Positions 51,874 to 61,308 of a stretch of 64,000 nucleotides of DNA are shown piece after piece. The notes under the pieces were generated by a model, which saw only the letters and a list, made by a program, of their open reading frames with translations, ran no database searches and had not been told where the DNA came from. The DNA comes from Nocardiopsis potens DSM 45234 (lineage in GTDB: Bacteria > Actinomycetota > Actinomycetes > Streptosporangiales > Streptosporangiaceae), in assembly GCF_000341105.1 (NCBI RefSeq), contig NZ_ANBB01000002.1, forward strand, positions 1-64,000. Direction: 5' to 3'. The position numbers and the translations under genes are program-made. Each line of letters starts with the position of its first letter. Position 1 is the first letter of the stretch.

Positions 51874-54800
51874 TCAGCCCGAGGTGCTCTGGGGTTCGGC
51901 CAGGCCCAGTTCGCGGGCGCGGGCGCCGGCGGCGGCCCGGTTGGCGACGTCGAGCTTGGCGAGGATGTTGGACACGTGCACGCTGGCCGTCTTGGCGCTG
52001 ATGAACAGCTCGGCGCCGATCTCGGCGTTGGTGCTGCCGCGGGCCAGCAGGCGCAGCACCTCGACCTCGCGCGGGGTGAGCCCGGAGGGGCGGGCCGGGG
52101 GCGCACCGGAGGACGCGTCCAGCGGCAGGCCCAGGCGCCGGGCCAGGTCCTCGGCGCGGTTGCGCAGCACCGGCGCCCCGCAGTCCTTGGCCAGTCCGGC
52201 GGCCTCGCGCACCTCCTCGGCGCTGCGGTCCCGGTCGCCGTCGGCCGCCGCCCGGGCCTCGGCGGACCGGAGCAGGGCGTCGGCCAGCCGCAGCCGCAGC
52301 GGCAGCGGCCGCCACAGCTCCACGGCCTCCTGCCACAGCCGGGCCGACTCGGCCGGCGAGGCACCGGACACCTCGCTCAGCCGCGCCGCCACCGTGGCCT
52401 GCCGGGCCCGGGTCACCGGGCCGCGGAGCGGCATCACCCCGATGTTCCGGTCGACCACCGCGCGCAGCCCCGCCGCGCCCTCCGCGGTGACCCTGCGGTC
52501 GGCGGCGGAGACCGCCAGCACCTCGGCGAACAGGTCGAGCATCTCCCAGCCGTAGCCGGGCGAGGTGGTGAAGTCGCCGCTGGAGAGCGCGGTCCGGGCC
52601 AGTTCCGCGGCCTCGGCGACCTCCCCTTCGGCCAGCAGCAGCTCGACCCGGGCGGTCACCGAGAGCTGCACCGCCTGCATGTGCGGCTGGCCGAACGGGT
52701 CGAGGTCCTCCAGCAGGACGCCCGCGCGGCGCGCCGCCGCCAGGTCGCCCCGGGCCAGGGCCGCGCGGACCAGCGAGGTGGCCAGGTAGATGCGGATCTT
52801 CGGGGGAGGGGAGAGCGCCTCGCCCCTGCGCGCCCACTCCTCGCACTCGGCCAGGTCGCCGGTCTCCCAGTAGGTCTCGGCCAGGTTGGAGGCGGCGAAC
52901 GGGGCGCCGCTGTTGGACTGCCCCATCCGGCGCAGCCGATCCAGCGCCTCCAGCAGCAGCTCCACCGCTTCGCCGTGCCGGCCGAACTCGCGCAGGTAGT
53001 GCGCGAGCACCGAGTGGTTGCTGGTCTCCACGGTGGACTCGCCCAGCTCCCGGGCGAGCCGGGCGCCGCGCTCCATCGCGCTCCGCCCGGCCTCGAAGTC
53101 GCTCTCGTTGAACAGCGCCGAGCCGATCGAGCTGAGCGCGTCGGCCTCGGCGCAGCGGTCCCCGGTGCGCCGGGCGGCGTCCAGCGCGGCCTGCGCCAGC
53201 GCGTGCTGGGAGAGCCGCAGCCGCCTGTTCACCACCCCGGGGCCGGGGGCGCCGTCCTGCTCGGGGACGTCGAGCAGGCGGCGCAGCACCGGGTGCTCGG
53301 CGGGGTCGACGTCGGGCGCGCGCATGCACCCGCGGGCCAGCAGCGAGAGCAGCATCGCGTAGCCGGGGGCGTCCGGCGGGAAGACCTCCAGCGCGCCGAA
53401 CAGGTCGTCCATCGCCCTGCGGTCGGCGGCGTCGTAGCGGGCCTGGGCGCGGCGGCGCAGCAGCAGGCCGCGCTTGGCCTGGACCCCGGTGCCGCCCTCG
53501 GCGGGCAGGTCGCGCAGGCCCTCCTCGCACAGCTCGATGGCGCGCAGCGGGTCGCCCTTCTCCAGGGCGGCGTCGGCGGCCCGGTTGAGCACCGCGAACC
53601 GGTCGTTGCCCTCGGTGCGCTCGGCGGCGTCGGGGACCCGGTCCCACAGCTCCAGCACCCGCTCCAGCATCCGGAGCTCCTCTGCGTGGGCCAGCTTGCG
53701 GCCGGCGTAGACCGCGGCCCACCAGGAGGCGCTGAGCGCGCGCGGCAGCTCGTGCGCGGCGTGGTAGTGGTGCGCCTGCTCGGCGGCGAGCCGGTGCGCC
53801 GGGACCGCGTCGGGCAGGGCGTCCAGCGCCTCGGCGAAGGCGAGGTGCAGCCGGGTGTGCCGGCCGGGGAGCAGATCGGCGTGGACGGCCTCGCGCAGCA
53901 GCGCGTGCCGGAACCGGAACCCGCTCTCGGTGGGGTGCAGCACGTTGGCGTCGACCACGCTGCGCAGCGCCGCGTCCAGCTCGCCGTGGGGCAGCCCGCA
54001 GACGTGCGCGAGCAGCTCGTGCTCGACGTGCCCGCCGCTGACCGCGCCCACGCTGGCGGTGCGGACCACGTCGGCGGCGCGCTCGTCCAGCCGGCGCAGC
54101 GCGGAGAGCAGCATCTCGCGCGGGCGCTCGGGGACGGGGGAGTCGAGCAGCATCGGCTGCTCGGCCAGCGACTCCACGAACAGCGCGTTGCCCTGGGACC
54201 GGGAGTAGAGCGCCTCGGCCTCGGCGCCGCTCAGCGGGGCGCCGCGGATCGCGCCGGCCAGCTCGGCGGCCTCCTCCGGGGTGAGCGGTGCCAGGTCCAG
54301 CCGCTCGACGTCGGGCAGCCGCTCCAGTTCGGGCAGGAGCGGGCGGAGCGGGTGGTCGCGGTGGAGCTCGTCGCTGCGGTAGGTGGCCACGATCTGCACC
54401 GGCGCGGTGTCCAGGCTGCGGACCAGGAAGACCAGCAGGTCGCGGGTGGCGCTGTCGGCCCAGTGCAGGTCCTCCAGCACGACGGTGAGCCCTTCGGTGC
54501 CGGCGGCCGCGGTGAGCAGCAGCAGGATCTGCTGGAAGAGCAGGCCGCGGGCGTCGCGCCGGTCGTCGGGGACCGCGCCGAGCTCGGGGAGGAGGCGGGG
54601 GAGTTCGCTGCCGCCGCCCGCGGCGGTGGTCAGTTCGGGGCCGTGCATCCGGATCAGCTGCCGCAGCACGGTGACGAAGGGGGCGAACGGGAGGCCGTCG
54701 ACGCCCAGCTCCAGGCAGCCCCCCGCGATGAGCCGGCCCTCCGGGACGTGCCGGGCGAACTCGGTGAGCAGGCGGGACTTGCCCATCCCCGCCTCGCCGC

Positions 54801-54912
54801 CGACGATGATCGTCCCGGTCTTGCCGGAGCGGGTGCGCTGCGTGTGGTCGAGCAGGATGCTGAGTTCCGCTCGCCGGCCGACGAGCTCGTGGCGGATGCC
54901 AGGGGTGGACAT
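51874..54912 (-). CDS. LAL-type LuxR family regulator, second copy
   Basis: About 1012 residues. Walker A GEAGMGKS is at residues 39-46 and Walker B LTVVLEDLHWAD near 140-150. Tetratricopeptide-like repeats fill the middle. The C-terminal HTH LTPREVEVLRLLARGSTNAEIGAELFISAKTASVHVSNILAKLDVANRAA is near the end. It shares many blocks with the protein at 43627, so the two are paralogs. I use ATG 54912 (MSTPGIRHELVGR); in-frame ATGs at 54921 and 54945 are alternatives and none has a good ribosome site. Its regulon is unknown. Confidence 0.9.
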   Translation of the reverse strand: MSTPGIRHELVGRRAELSILLDHTQRTRSGKTGTIIVGGEAGMGKSRLLTEFARHVPEGRLIAGGCLELGVDGLPFAPFVTVLRQLIRMHGPELTTAAGGGSELPRLLPELGAVPDDRRDARGLLFQQILLLLTAAAGTEGLTVVLEDLHWADSATRDLLVFLVRSLDTAPVQIVATYRSDELHRDHPLRPLLPELERLPDVERLDLAPLTPEEAAELAGAIRGAPLSGAEAEALYSRSQGNALFVESLAEQPMLLDSPVPERPREMLLSALRRLDERAADVVRTASVGAVSGGHVEHELLAHVCGLPHGELDAALRSVVDANVLHPTESGFRFRHALLREAVHADLLPGRHTRLHLAFAEALDALPDAVPAHRLAAEQAHHYHAAHELPRALSASWWAAVYAGRKLAHAEELRMLERVLELWDRVPDAAERTEGNDRFAVLNRAADAALEKGDPLRAIELCEEGLRDLPAEGGTGVQAKRGLLLRRRAQARYDAADRRAMDDLFGALEVFPPDAPGYAMLLSLLARGCMRAPDVDPAEHPVLRRLLDVPEQDGAPGPGVVNRRLRLSQHALAQAALDAARRTGDRCAEADALSSIGSALFNESDFEAGRSAMERGARLARELGESTVETSNHSVLAHYLREFGRHGEAVELLLEALDRLRRMGQSNSGAPFAASNLAETYWETGDLAECEEWARRGEALSPPPKIRIYLATSLVRAALARGDLAAARRAGVLLEDLDPFGQPHMQAVQLSVTARVELLLAEGEVAEAAELARTALSSGDFTTSPGYGWEMLDLFAEVLAVSAADRRVTAEGAAGLRAVVDRNIGVMPLRGPVTRARQATVAARLSEVSGASPAESARLWQEAVELWRPLPLRLRLADALLRSAEARAAADGDRDRSAEEVREAAGLAKDCGAPVLRNRAEDLARRLGLPLDASSGAPPARPSGLTPREVEVLRLLARGSTNAEIGAELFISAKTASVHVSNILAKLDVANRAAAGARARELGLAEPQSTSG

Positions 54913-55078
54913 GATGCCCATTATGGCGGCCGTGTGGGGTTTCATGCCTGATTTTCGTTCTGCGCGGGGGCGAACCGGGCCGCTCCGCCGGAACGGAGCG
55001 GCCGGACGGGCCGTGCAGGCCCGCCCGGCCGGGTGTCCGCCGGGGCTCCGGCCGCCGGTGCGGCGGCCGCGCGGCCGG

Positions 55079-55297
55079 TCACTTCTCCGAAGGGGTGCGC
55101 GGGGCCGGCATCCAGCTCTCCGCGGCACCGGCGCCGCCCAGGTAGCGCAGGAGCGTCTCCAGGCCGGCGCGGGGCCGGCCCCCGCCGGGGCCGTCGCCGG
55201 CGGGCTCGGTCACCGCGGGCCCGGTCCGCCGCGCCTCGCGCATCAGGTCGGCGACGCGCTCGCGGGCCAGGTCGTTGATCAGGGCGCTGTGCATCAT
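55079..55297 (-). CDS. Small hypothetical protein upstream of the LuxR gene
   Basis: 72 residues from ATG 55297 with GGGAGGG six bases before. MMHSALINDLARERVADLMREARRTG forms an amphipathic helix, followed by a Gly/Pro linker and ETLLRYLGG. Short proteins starting MHxxL..DLxRER..DLxREA are common unnamed actinomycete genes. No domain is recognised. Same strand as the LuxR gene, 166 bases upstream. Confidence 0.6.
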   Translation of the reverse strand: MMHSALINDLARERVADLMREARRTGPAVTEPAGDGPGGGRPRAGLETLLRYLGGAGAAESWMPAPRTPSEK

Positions 55298-55357
55298 CGT
55301 GGTCCCTCCCGGTGGGAGCGGCGCGGGTCGCCGTTCCGGTGTGGTCCCAGATTCGTT

Positions 55358-55447
55358 CTAAGACGGGGGGAGGGGCATCGGACGGATGCCTTATATCCGG
55401 CCGGGGCCGGCATGAGGCGGCGGCTAAGACGCCCGGCGGACTAAGAC
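55358..55447. promoter_or_regulatory. Three CTAAGAC motifs between divergent genes
   Basis: CTAAGAC occurs at 55358-55364, 55424-55430 and 55441-55447, all in the same orientation. A short dyad GGCATC-N5-GATGCC lies between the first two. This is the 303-base space (55298-55600) between the small gene and the exported protein, in which I see no gene. Confidence 0.35.
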
Positions 55448-55600
55448 CCCCCGGGGCGGGACGGCCCCTGCCGGGTGCGGGCATCCGATGCGGGCCGCCC
55501 GGGCGTGTCACTCTCCGTCACGGTCACGTTGTGAGTACTTATCGAGTGTGCAGGTCCGCCGAGTCGGCGGCGGCCCATGCTCCGAGGGGGTGCGGCGAGG

Positions 55601-56242
55601 GTGGCCGAGCGGGTGCGAAGGAACGCCGTTCGCGGGACGGCGGCGCTGGTGGTGGCGGTATCAGCAGGGGTCTCCGGGGGAGGTGCGGCCTGGGCGGGAG
55701 TCGGTTCGGAGGGGCTCTCCGTGGACGTGACCGACGGGGTGGACCGGCTGGAGCCGGGCGGCGAGGCCGAGTACGTCGTCACGCTCCGCAACGAAGGCGG
55801 GGAGGCGGTGGAGGACGTCCTGCTCTACCTCACCCTGGCCCCGGAGCTCGAGCTCGTGGAGACCGACGGGGAGCGGCCCTCCGACTCCGGGCGCCCGGCG
55901 GACGGCGTCGCGTTCTGGCGGGTCGACCTGGAACCGGGGGAGAGCGCCACCGGACGCGTCACCGGGAGGCTGGACTCGGCGGAGGGCGCCCCCTGGCGGG
56001 TCGCGACCACGGCCTGCGCCGGCCTCGACCGGGACGCCCCGCCGCTGGCCTGCGCCACCGACGCCGACCTGCGGCCCGACCCGGCGAAGGCCGGCGCCGC
56101 CGCGGTCCCCTCCGGGCCGGCCCGGCCGGGGATCGAGGAGGCCGTCGTCGGCGGCGCCTCCATCGCCCTGCTGGCCGTCGGCGCGGTCGGCTACGCCCTG
56201 TGGCGCCGCCGCGAACTGAAGAAGTTCGACGAGGGGTGGTGA
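55601..56242 (+). CDS. Exported membrane-anchored protein with DUF11-like domain
   Basis: About 213 residues. A signal peptide (AALVVAVSAGVSGGGAAWAG) is followed by a beta-sandwich resembling DUF11/CARDB repeats (LSVDVTDGVDRLEPGGEAEYVVTLRNEGGEAVEDVLLYLTLAPELELVE). After a Pro-rich linker there is one C-terminal membrane helix (SIALLAVGAVGYALW) with RRRELKKF on the inside. It is a surface protein held by its C-terminus; binding role unknown. GTG 55601 is favoured by the GAGGGGGTGCGGCGAGG region upstream; ATG 55577 would add eight residues. Confidence 0.75.
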   Translation: MAERVRRNAVRGTAALVVAVSAGVSGGGAAWAGVGSEGLSVDVTDGVDRLEPGGEAEYVVTLRNEGGEAVEDVLLYLTLAPELELVETDGERPSDSGRPADGVAFWRVDLEPGESATGRVTGRLDSAEGAPWRVATTACAGLDRDAPPLACATDADLRPDPAKAGAAAVPSGPARPGIEEAVVGGASIALLAVGAVGYALWRRRELKKFDEGW

Positions 56243-56489
56243 CCGGGGCCGGGGCCGCCGGGACCCCGGCCCGGGATCGGGGCCGGGCCGGGCGGGGCGT
56301 GCCCGGCCCGCCTCCGGCAGCGCGGGGGAGGAGCCGGCGGGGCGGTGCAGGGGCCGGTGCGCCGGCCCCCGGCCCGGCGGGCGGGAACTCCGCGCCGGGC
56401 TCCGGCGTCGTGCCTCATGGCGCCCCTGCGGGGCCGCCGGGCGGGTGCATCGCCGTTACCCGGCTGTGCCGCCGTCACGACGTTTTGCC

Positions 56490-56504
56490 ACTACAAGGTG
56501 TAGT
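56490..56504. promoter_or_regulatory. ACTACA-N3-TGTAGT operator over the promoter of the 56517 gene
   Basis: Perfect 6-base arms ACTACA (56490-56495) and TGTAGT (56499-56504). The right arm runs into the -10 candidate TAGCGT (56504-56509), which is 7 bases from the ATG. TTGCCA (56485-56490) is on the other side. The TACA/TGTA arms resemble BlaI/MecI-type sites, so a repressor binding here would block transcription. Confidence 0.55.
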
Positions 56505-56516
56505 AGCGTCTGGGGC

Positions 56517-56855
56517 ATGGCTTTCATTCACTCGCTCCTCGTGTTCCTCCACCTTCTCGGCATGGCGGGGATCATCGCCGGCTTCCTGATGCAGGTCGCG
56601 ACCGACAGCATCAAGGCGCCCAAGGCGATCCTGCACAGCTCGCTGCTGCAGCTGGTCACCGGACTGGTGCTGGTCGGGCTGGCCGAGATGGGCGACGGCG
56701 CCGTCGACCACGTCAAGATCGGGGTCAAGCTGGTCGTGGCGATCGCCGTGACGGTCGTGGCGGTGCTCAACGTCCGCAAGCCCGCCACCCGCCTCGGCAT
56801 CATCGCCGGCGCGCTGGCCGTGCTGAACGTCGCCGTCGCCGTCTTCTGGCAGTGA
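56517..56855 (+). CDS. Small four-helix membrane protein
   Basis: 112 residues, almost entirely hydrophobic: helices at about 4-26 (LLVFLHLLGMAGIIAGFLMQV), 40-58, 66-86 and 90-110. A His in the first helix and few charges recall small DUF-type membrane proteins near respiratory genes, but I do not recognise the family with certainty. It seems leaderless, with TAGCGT 7 bases before ATG, and probably repressed through the dyad at 56490. Convergent with glnE. Confidence 0.78.
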   Translation: MAFIHSLLVFLHLLGMAGIIAGFLMQVATDSIKAPKAILHSSLLQLVTGLVLVGLAEMGDGAVDHVKIGVKLVVAIAVTVVAVLNVRKPATRLGIIAGALAVLNVAVAVFWQ

Positions 56856-57006
56856 CGTCCGCACCCTCCGCGCACGCAGCAGGGCTCCGCCCGGAACCGG
56901 CCCCGCCGGGGCCGCGCACCGGAGGAGCCGCCCGAGGCGCCCGCCCACCGGCGGGCGCCTCGGTCATGTGCGGGGGCGGGAGGGCGCTCGCCGGCCCCCG
57001 CCCGGT

Positions 57007-60000
57007 TCAGTCGTCGTAGAAGACCCGCTCCATCACCGCGCGGGCGCGCCGGGTGGCCTGGCGGTAGTCCTGCAGCAGCCGGGCGGCGGGGCCCTCCCCG
57101 TCCTCGTCGCCGCCGTAGCCCAGCGCCCCGGCGAGGACGGCCGCCTCGCGGGTGTCGGAGGGGATCGAGTCGCCGGCGCGCCCCCGGACCAGCATGATCG
57201 CGCCGCGCACCCGGGCCGCCAGCCGCCAGGCGACCTCCAGGGTGCCGCAGTCCTCCGGGTCCAGCAGCCCCTCGTCCACCGCGGCCTGCAGCGCGGGCAG
57301 GGTGCCGGTGGTGCGCAGCGCCGGGACCCGGTGCGCGTGCCGCAGCTGCAGCAGCTGCGCCACCCACTCCACGTCGGACAGCCCGCCCCGGCCCAGCTTG
57401 GTGTGGAGCGTAGGGTCGGCGCCGCGGGGCAGCCGCTCGGCCTCCATCCGGGCCTTGAGCCGGCGGATCTCCAGCACCTCGGCGTCGCCCACCCCGCCCT
57501 CGGGGTAGCGCACCGGGTCCACCAGCTCGACGAAGCGCCCGCCCAGCTCGGCGTCGCCCGCGACCGGCTCGGCGCGCAGCAGCGCCTGCCACTCCCAGGC
57601 CGACGCCCACCGCCGGTAGTAGGCGGCGTAGGAGTCGAAGGTGCGCACCAGCGGGCCGCTGCGGCCCTCCGGGCGCAGGTCGGCGTCGACCGGCAGCGGC
57701 GGGTCCGCCGCCGGCATCTCCAGCAGCCGGCGCAGCTCGCGCACGAGCATCTCGGCGTGCCGGCCGGCGACCGCCGGGTCGGCGCCGGGCAGCGGGTCGT
57801 GCACGAACATCACGTCGGCGTCGCTGGCGTAGCTCAGCTCCCGGCCGCCGAACCGGCCCATGCCGATCACCGCCATCCGGGTCCGCGGCTCCTCGCCCAG
57901 CTCCTCGGCGACCACCCGGCCGGCGGCCTGCAGCGCGGCGTCGACGGTCACCCGGGCGATCGCGGTCAGCGCCCGCCCCACGGAGTCGATCCCGGAGACC
58001 TCCAGCAGGTCGGCGGCGGCGGTGCGGAACAGCTCCCGGCGGCGCAGCGCGCGCACCGCGGCGACCGCGGTCTCCATCGAGTCGTGCCGGCGCAGCGCCG
58101 CGGCGGCCTCGGCCTGCAGCAGCTCGGTGGGGCGCGGCTCCAGGTCGGCGTCGTCGTCCAGGATCGCGACCGCCTCCGGGGCGCGGAGCAGCAGCTCGGT
58201 GGTGTACCGGCCGGTGCCCAGCAGCCGCGCCATCCGCTCGGCCACCCGCACGTCGTCGCGGAGCAGCCGCAGATACCACGGCGTGGTGCCGAGGGCCTCG
58301 CTGACCTGCCGGAACCCCAGCAGGCCGGCGTCCGGGCGGGGCGCGTCGGAGAACCAGCCGAGCATCACCGGGAGCAGGGTGCGCTGGATCGCCGCCCGCC
58401 GGGAGACCCCCGAGGTCAGCGACTCCAGGTGGCGCAGCGCCCCCGCCGGGTCGGCGAAGCCCAGCGCCTCCAGCCGCTGCCCGGCCTGCTCGGCGCTGAG
58501 CCGGACCCCGTCCTCGGGCAGCCGCGCCACCGCGTTGAGCAGCGGCCGGTAGAACAGCTTCTCGTGCAGCCGCCGGACCTCGCCCGCGGTCCGCCGCCAG
58601 GCCGCCGTCACGTCGGTCACCGGGTTCGCGGTGTGCCCCAGCGCCCGGCCCAGCCGACGCAGCGCGTCCTGCCCCGCCTCGGTCCGCCCGTCGGGCAGCA
58701 GGTGGGTGCGGCGCAGCCGGTGCATCTGCAGCAGGTGCTCCACGTCCCGCAGGAAGCGGTAGGAGGAGGCCAGCCCGGCGGCGTCGGCGCGCCCCACGTA
58801 GCCGCCGGCGGAGAGCGCCTCCAGCGCGGACAGGGTGTTGCCGGAGCGCAGCGTCTCGTCGGCCCGGCCGTGCACCAGCTGGAGCAGCTGGACGCTGAAC
58901 TCGATGTCGCGCAGGCCCCCGGGGCCGAGCTTGAGCTCCCGGTTCGCCTCGGCCGCGGGGATGTGCGCGACCACCCGCCGCCGCATGGCCTGCACGTCGT
59001 CCACGAAGTTGGGGCGGCCCGCCGCGCTCCACACCATCGGCGCGATCGCCTCGGCGTAGGCGGCGCCGAGGGCGGCGTCGCCCGCGATCGGGCGGGCCTT
59101 GAGCAGCGCCTGGAACTCCCAGGTCTTGGCCCACCGCTCGTAGTAGGCGATGTGCCCGGCCAGCGGCCGGACCAGCGGCCCGTTCCGGCCCTCCGGGCGC
59201 AGCGCGGGGTCCACCTCCCACAGGGTGCCCTCGCCGTCGGTGTCCGCGGGGATCGCCATCATCCGCGAGGCCAGGCGGGTGGCGGAGGCCATCGGATCGC
59301 CGTCCCCGGGGGCGTCCTCGGCGGGCTCGGCGACGAACACCACGTCGACGTCGCTGACGTAGTTCAGCTCCCGGCCGCCGCACTTGCCCATGCCGATCAC
59401 CGCGATCCGGCAGGCGGCGGCGTCCTCGGGCGCCTCGGCCCGGGCGATGGCCAGCGCGGCGTCCAGCACCGCCGCCGCCAGGTCGGCCAGCTCCGCGCCG
59501 ACCTCGGCGACGTCGGCCGCCCCGGTCAGGTCGCGCCCGGCCAGCCGGAGCACCCGGCGGTGGTAGGCGGCGCGCAGCGCGGGGGCCGGCCCCTCGGTCC
59601 CGAACGCCTCCGGGGCGGCGGCGGGGGCGGCGGAGTTGGGGTCGGCGCCCACGGTGTGCAGCAGGCCGGCGCGGAGCTCGGCGGGGGAGGGGGTGCGGGC
59701 GGCGTCCGGGCCGCACAGCTCCCGCCAGTCGCCCGGGTGGCGCACCAGGTGGTCGGTGAGCGCGATGCTCGCCCCGAGCACCGCGGTCAGCCGGGCGCGC
59801 AGGTCCGGGTCGGCGGCCAGGGCCTCCAGCAGTTCGGAGCCCTCCCCGGAGCGCTCGATGATCCGGGTCAGCCCGGTCAGCGCCTGGTCCGGGTCGGCGG
59901 AGGCGCCGAGCGCCTCCACCAGCTCGGGGTTGTCCCCCGGGTCGATCCCGGCACCGGAGAACAGGCGCAGTGCCCGCGCCCCGTCCCCGAAGCCCTGCCG

Positions 60001-60045
60001 GGCCAGGGCACCCGCCGTCATTGAGAGTCCGTCGCGCGTCGCCAC
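57007..60045 (-). CDS. glnE: Bifunctional glutamine synthetase adenylyltransferase/deadenylase
   Basis: 1012 residues, typical for actinobacterial GlnE. Two nucleotidyltransferase domains are visible: GMGKCGGRELNYVSDVDVVFV in the N-terminal half (about 218-238) and GMGRFGGRELSYASDADVMFVHD in the C-terminal half (about 728-750). GlnE switches GlnA activity by adenylylating a Tyr in response to nitrogen state. The GTG at 60045 has TAACGT 6 bases upstream (60052-60057) and no ribosome site, so it is probably leaderless; ATG 60021 is an alternative. The cognate main glnA is not in the window. Confidence 0.95.
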   Translation of the reverse strand: MATRDGLSMTAGALARQGFGDGARALRLFSGAGIDPGDNPELVEALGASADPDQALTGLTRIIERSGEGSELLEALAADPDLRARLTAVLGASIALTDHLVRHPGDWRELCGPDAARTPSPAELRAGLLHTVGADPNSAAPAAAPEAFGTEGPAPALRAAYHRRVLRLAGRDLTGAADVAEVGAELADLAAAVLDAALAIARAEAPEDAAACRIAVIGMGKCGGRELNYVSDVDVVFVAEPAEDAPGDGDPMASATRLASRMMAIPADTDGEGTLWEVDPALRPEGRNGPLVRPLAGHIAYYERWAKTWEFQALLKARPIAGDAALGAAYAEAIAPMVWSAAGRPNFVDDVQAMRRRVVAHIPAAEANRELKLGPGGLRDIEFSVQLLQLVHGRADETLRSGNTLSALEALSAGGYVGRADAAGLASSYRFLRDVEHLLQMHRLRRTHLLPDGRTEAGQDALRRLGRALGHTANPVTDVTAAWRRTAGEVRRLHEKLFYRPLLNAVARLPEDGVRLSAEQAGQRLEALGFADPAGALRHLESLTSGVSRRAAIQRTLLPVMLGWFSDAPRPDAGLLGFRQVSEALGTTPWYLRLLRDDVRVAERMARLLGTGRYTTELLLRAPEAVAILDDDADLEPRPTELLQAEAAAALRRHDSMETAVAAVRALRRRELFRTAAADLLEVSGIDSVGRALTAIARVTVDAALQAAGRVVAEELGEEPRTRMAVIGMGRFGGRELSYASDADVMFVHDPLPGADPAVAGRHAEMLVRELRRLLEMPAADPPLPVDADLRPEGRSGPLVRTFDSYAAYYRRWASAWEWQALLRAEPVAGDAELGGRFVELVDPVRYPEGGVGDAEVLEIRRLKARMEAERLPRGADPTLHTKLGRGGLSDVEWVAQLLQLRHAHRVPALRTTGTLPALQAAVDEGLLDPEDCGTLEVAWRLAARVRGAIMLVRGRAGDSIPSDTREAAVLAGALGYGGDEDGEGPAARLLQDYRQATRRARAVMERVFYDD

Positions 60046-60143
60046 GGGACAACGTTAGCCCGTCGGCACCGGACGCCGGCGGGGCGGCCCGCGCCCGCCG
60101 CCGCGGCAGGGGACCGGGGCCGGCCGCCCAGCGGAATGAGATA

Positions 60144-60163
60144 AGTTGAACTTCTGTTCAACT
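60144..60163. promoter_or_regulatory. TetR-type operator of the SMR efflux/TetR operon
   Basis: AGTTGAAC (60144-60151), TTCT, GTTCAACT (60156-60163): perfect 8-base arms in a low-GC patch 63 bases before the SMR gene. The second gene of the operon is a TetR protein, the expected ligand of such a site. Confidence 0.65.
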
Positions 60164-60225
60164 AGTCGCCCGGCGCCGGCGCCGCCGGAGTCCGCGCCGC
60201 CGAAGGACGAGGGAGAGGAGGGGCC

Positions 60226-60552
60226 GTGCCCCCGCTGCTGCTGCTCGCCGTCGCGATCGTCGCCGAGGTCACCGGGACGATCTCGCTGAGGTTCTCCGAG
60301 GGGTTCACCCGGCCGCTGCCGTCGGTCGTCACCGTGCTGGCCTACGGGGCCGCGTTCTGGATGCTCGGGGCGGCCCTCAAGCAGGGGATGCCGGTCGGGG
60401 TCGCCTACGGGATCTGGGCGGCGGTCGGGGTGTCCCTGGTCGCGATCATCGGCGCGGTCTTCCTGGGGGAGAGCCTCAGCTGGATCCAGGTCGGCGGGAT
60501 CGCCCTGGTCATCGCCGGGGTGCTGGCCCTGGAGACGGGCGGTGCGCACTGA
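60226..60552 (+). CDS. SMR family multidrug efflux protein
   Basis: 108 residues with four membrane helices. The essential Glu of helix 1 is in AIVAEVTGTISLRFSEGFTRP. The second and third helices carry the family motifs (VVTVLAYGAAFWMLGAALKQGMPVGVAYGIWAAVGV). It would exchange protons for cationic drugs or guanidinium-like compounds as a dual-topology dimer. GTG start. Its stop shares one base with the TetR start (TGATG), so pump and repressor are made together. Confidence 0.92.
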   Translation: MPPLLLLAVAIVAEVTGTISLRFSEGFTRPLPSVVTVLAYGAAFWMLGAALKQGMPVGVAYGIWAAVGVSLVAIIGAVFLGESLSWIQVGGIALVIAGVLALETGGAH

Positions 60553-61139
60553 TGGGGGAGGCGGTCGACGGCCGCCGCGCCCGCGGCGAGCGGCGGCGCG
60601 CGGAGCTGCTCGCGGCGACGCTGCGGGTGGTCGCCCGGGACGGCGCGGCCAAGGTCACCCACCGGGCGGTCGCCAAGGAGGCGGGCGCGCCGCCGAGCTC
60701 GGCCGTCTACTACTTCGCCACCATCGACGACCTCCTCGTCGCCACCCTCACCGAGGCCACCGAGGACTACCTGCGCCGCCTCCGCGAGGCCCTGCACGCC
60801 GGGGACGACCCGGTGCGGGCGCTGGGCGGGGTGCTGTCCGACGGCTGCCGCCCCGGCGGCCGGGAGCGCGTCCTCGCCGAGTTCGAGCTCTCCCTGCTCG
60901 CCGCCCGCCGGCCGTCGCTGCGCCCCGTCGTCCGCCGCTGGAACGACCTGGTGGCCGGCGTCGCCCGCCGCTACACCGACGACCCGGTCGCGGTCCGGGC
61001 CGCGGTCGCCGCCGCCAACGGCCTCTCCATGGAGGCGCTGCTCGCCGAGGAGGACGTCTCCGCCGAGGAGATGGCCGCGGTGCTGCGGCACGTACTGGGA
61101 GCCGGAGCCCCCGCACCGGAGGAGCCCGGCGCGGACTGA
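60552..61139 (+). CDS. TetR family regulator of the SMR pump
   Basis: 195 residues. The N-terminal TetR HTH (RRRAELLAATLRVVARDGAAKVTHRAVAKEAGAPPSSAVYYFATIDDLL, about 13-62) is followed by a helical ligand-binding domain. It is translated together with the SMR gene and very likely binds the AGTTGAAC dyad at 60144, repressing the operon until a substrate of the pump is present. Confidence 0.9.
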   Translation: MGEAVDGRRARGERRRAELLAATLRVVARDGAAKVTHRAVAKEAGAPPSSAVYYFATIDDLLVATLTEATEDYLRRLREALHAGDDPVRALGGVLSDGCRPGGRERVLAEFELSLLAARRPSLRPVVRRWNDLVAGVARRYTDDPVAVRAAVAAANGLSMEALLAEEDVSAEEMAAVLRHVLGAGAPAPEEPGAD

Positions 61140-61308
61140 CCCCGCCGGGCCCCGCCGGCCGACCGGGTGCGGGCGTACCGCCGGAACGCCGGAGGGTGCG
61201 GGGCGGAAGGGCCCCCGAGGCCGCCCGGCAGGGGGCGCGCCGGCACCCGGGCGGAGGTCACACCCGGCCGGCGCCCCACCCCGGCGGGGCGCGCCGCCGA
61301 GGGCTGAG

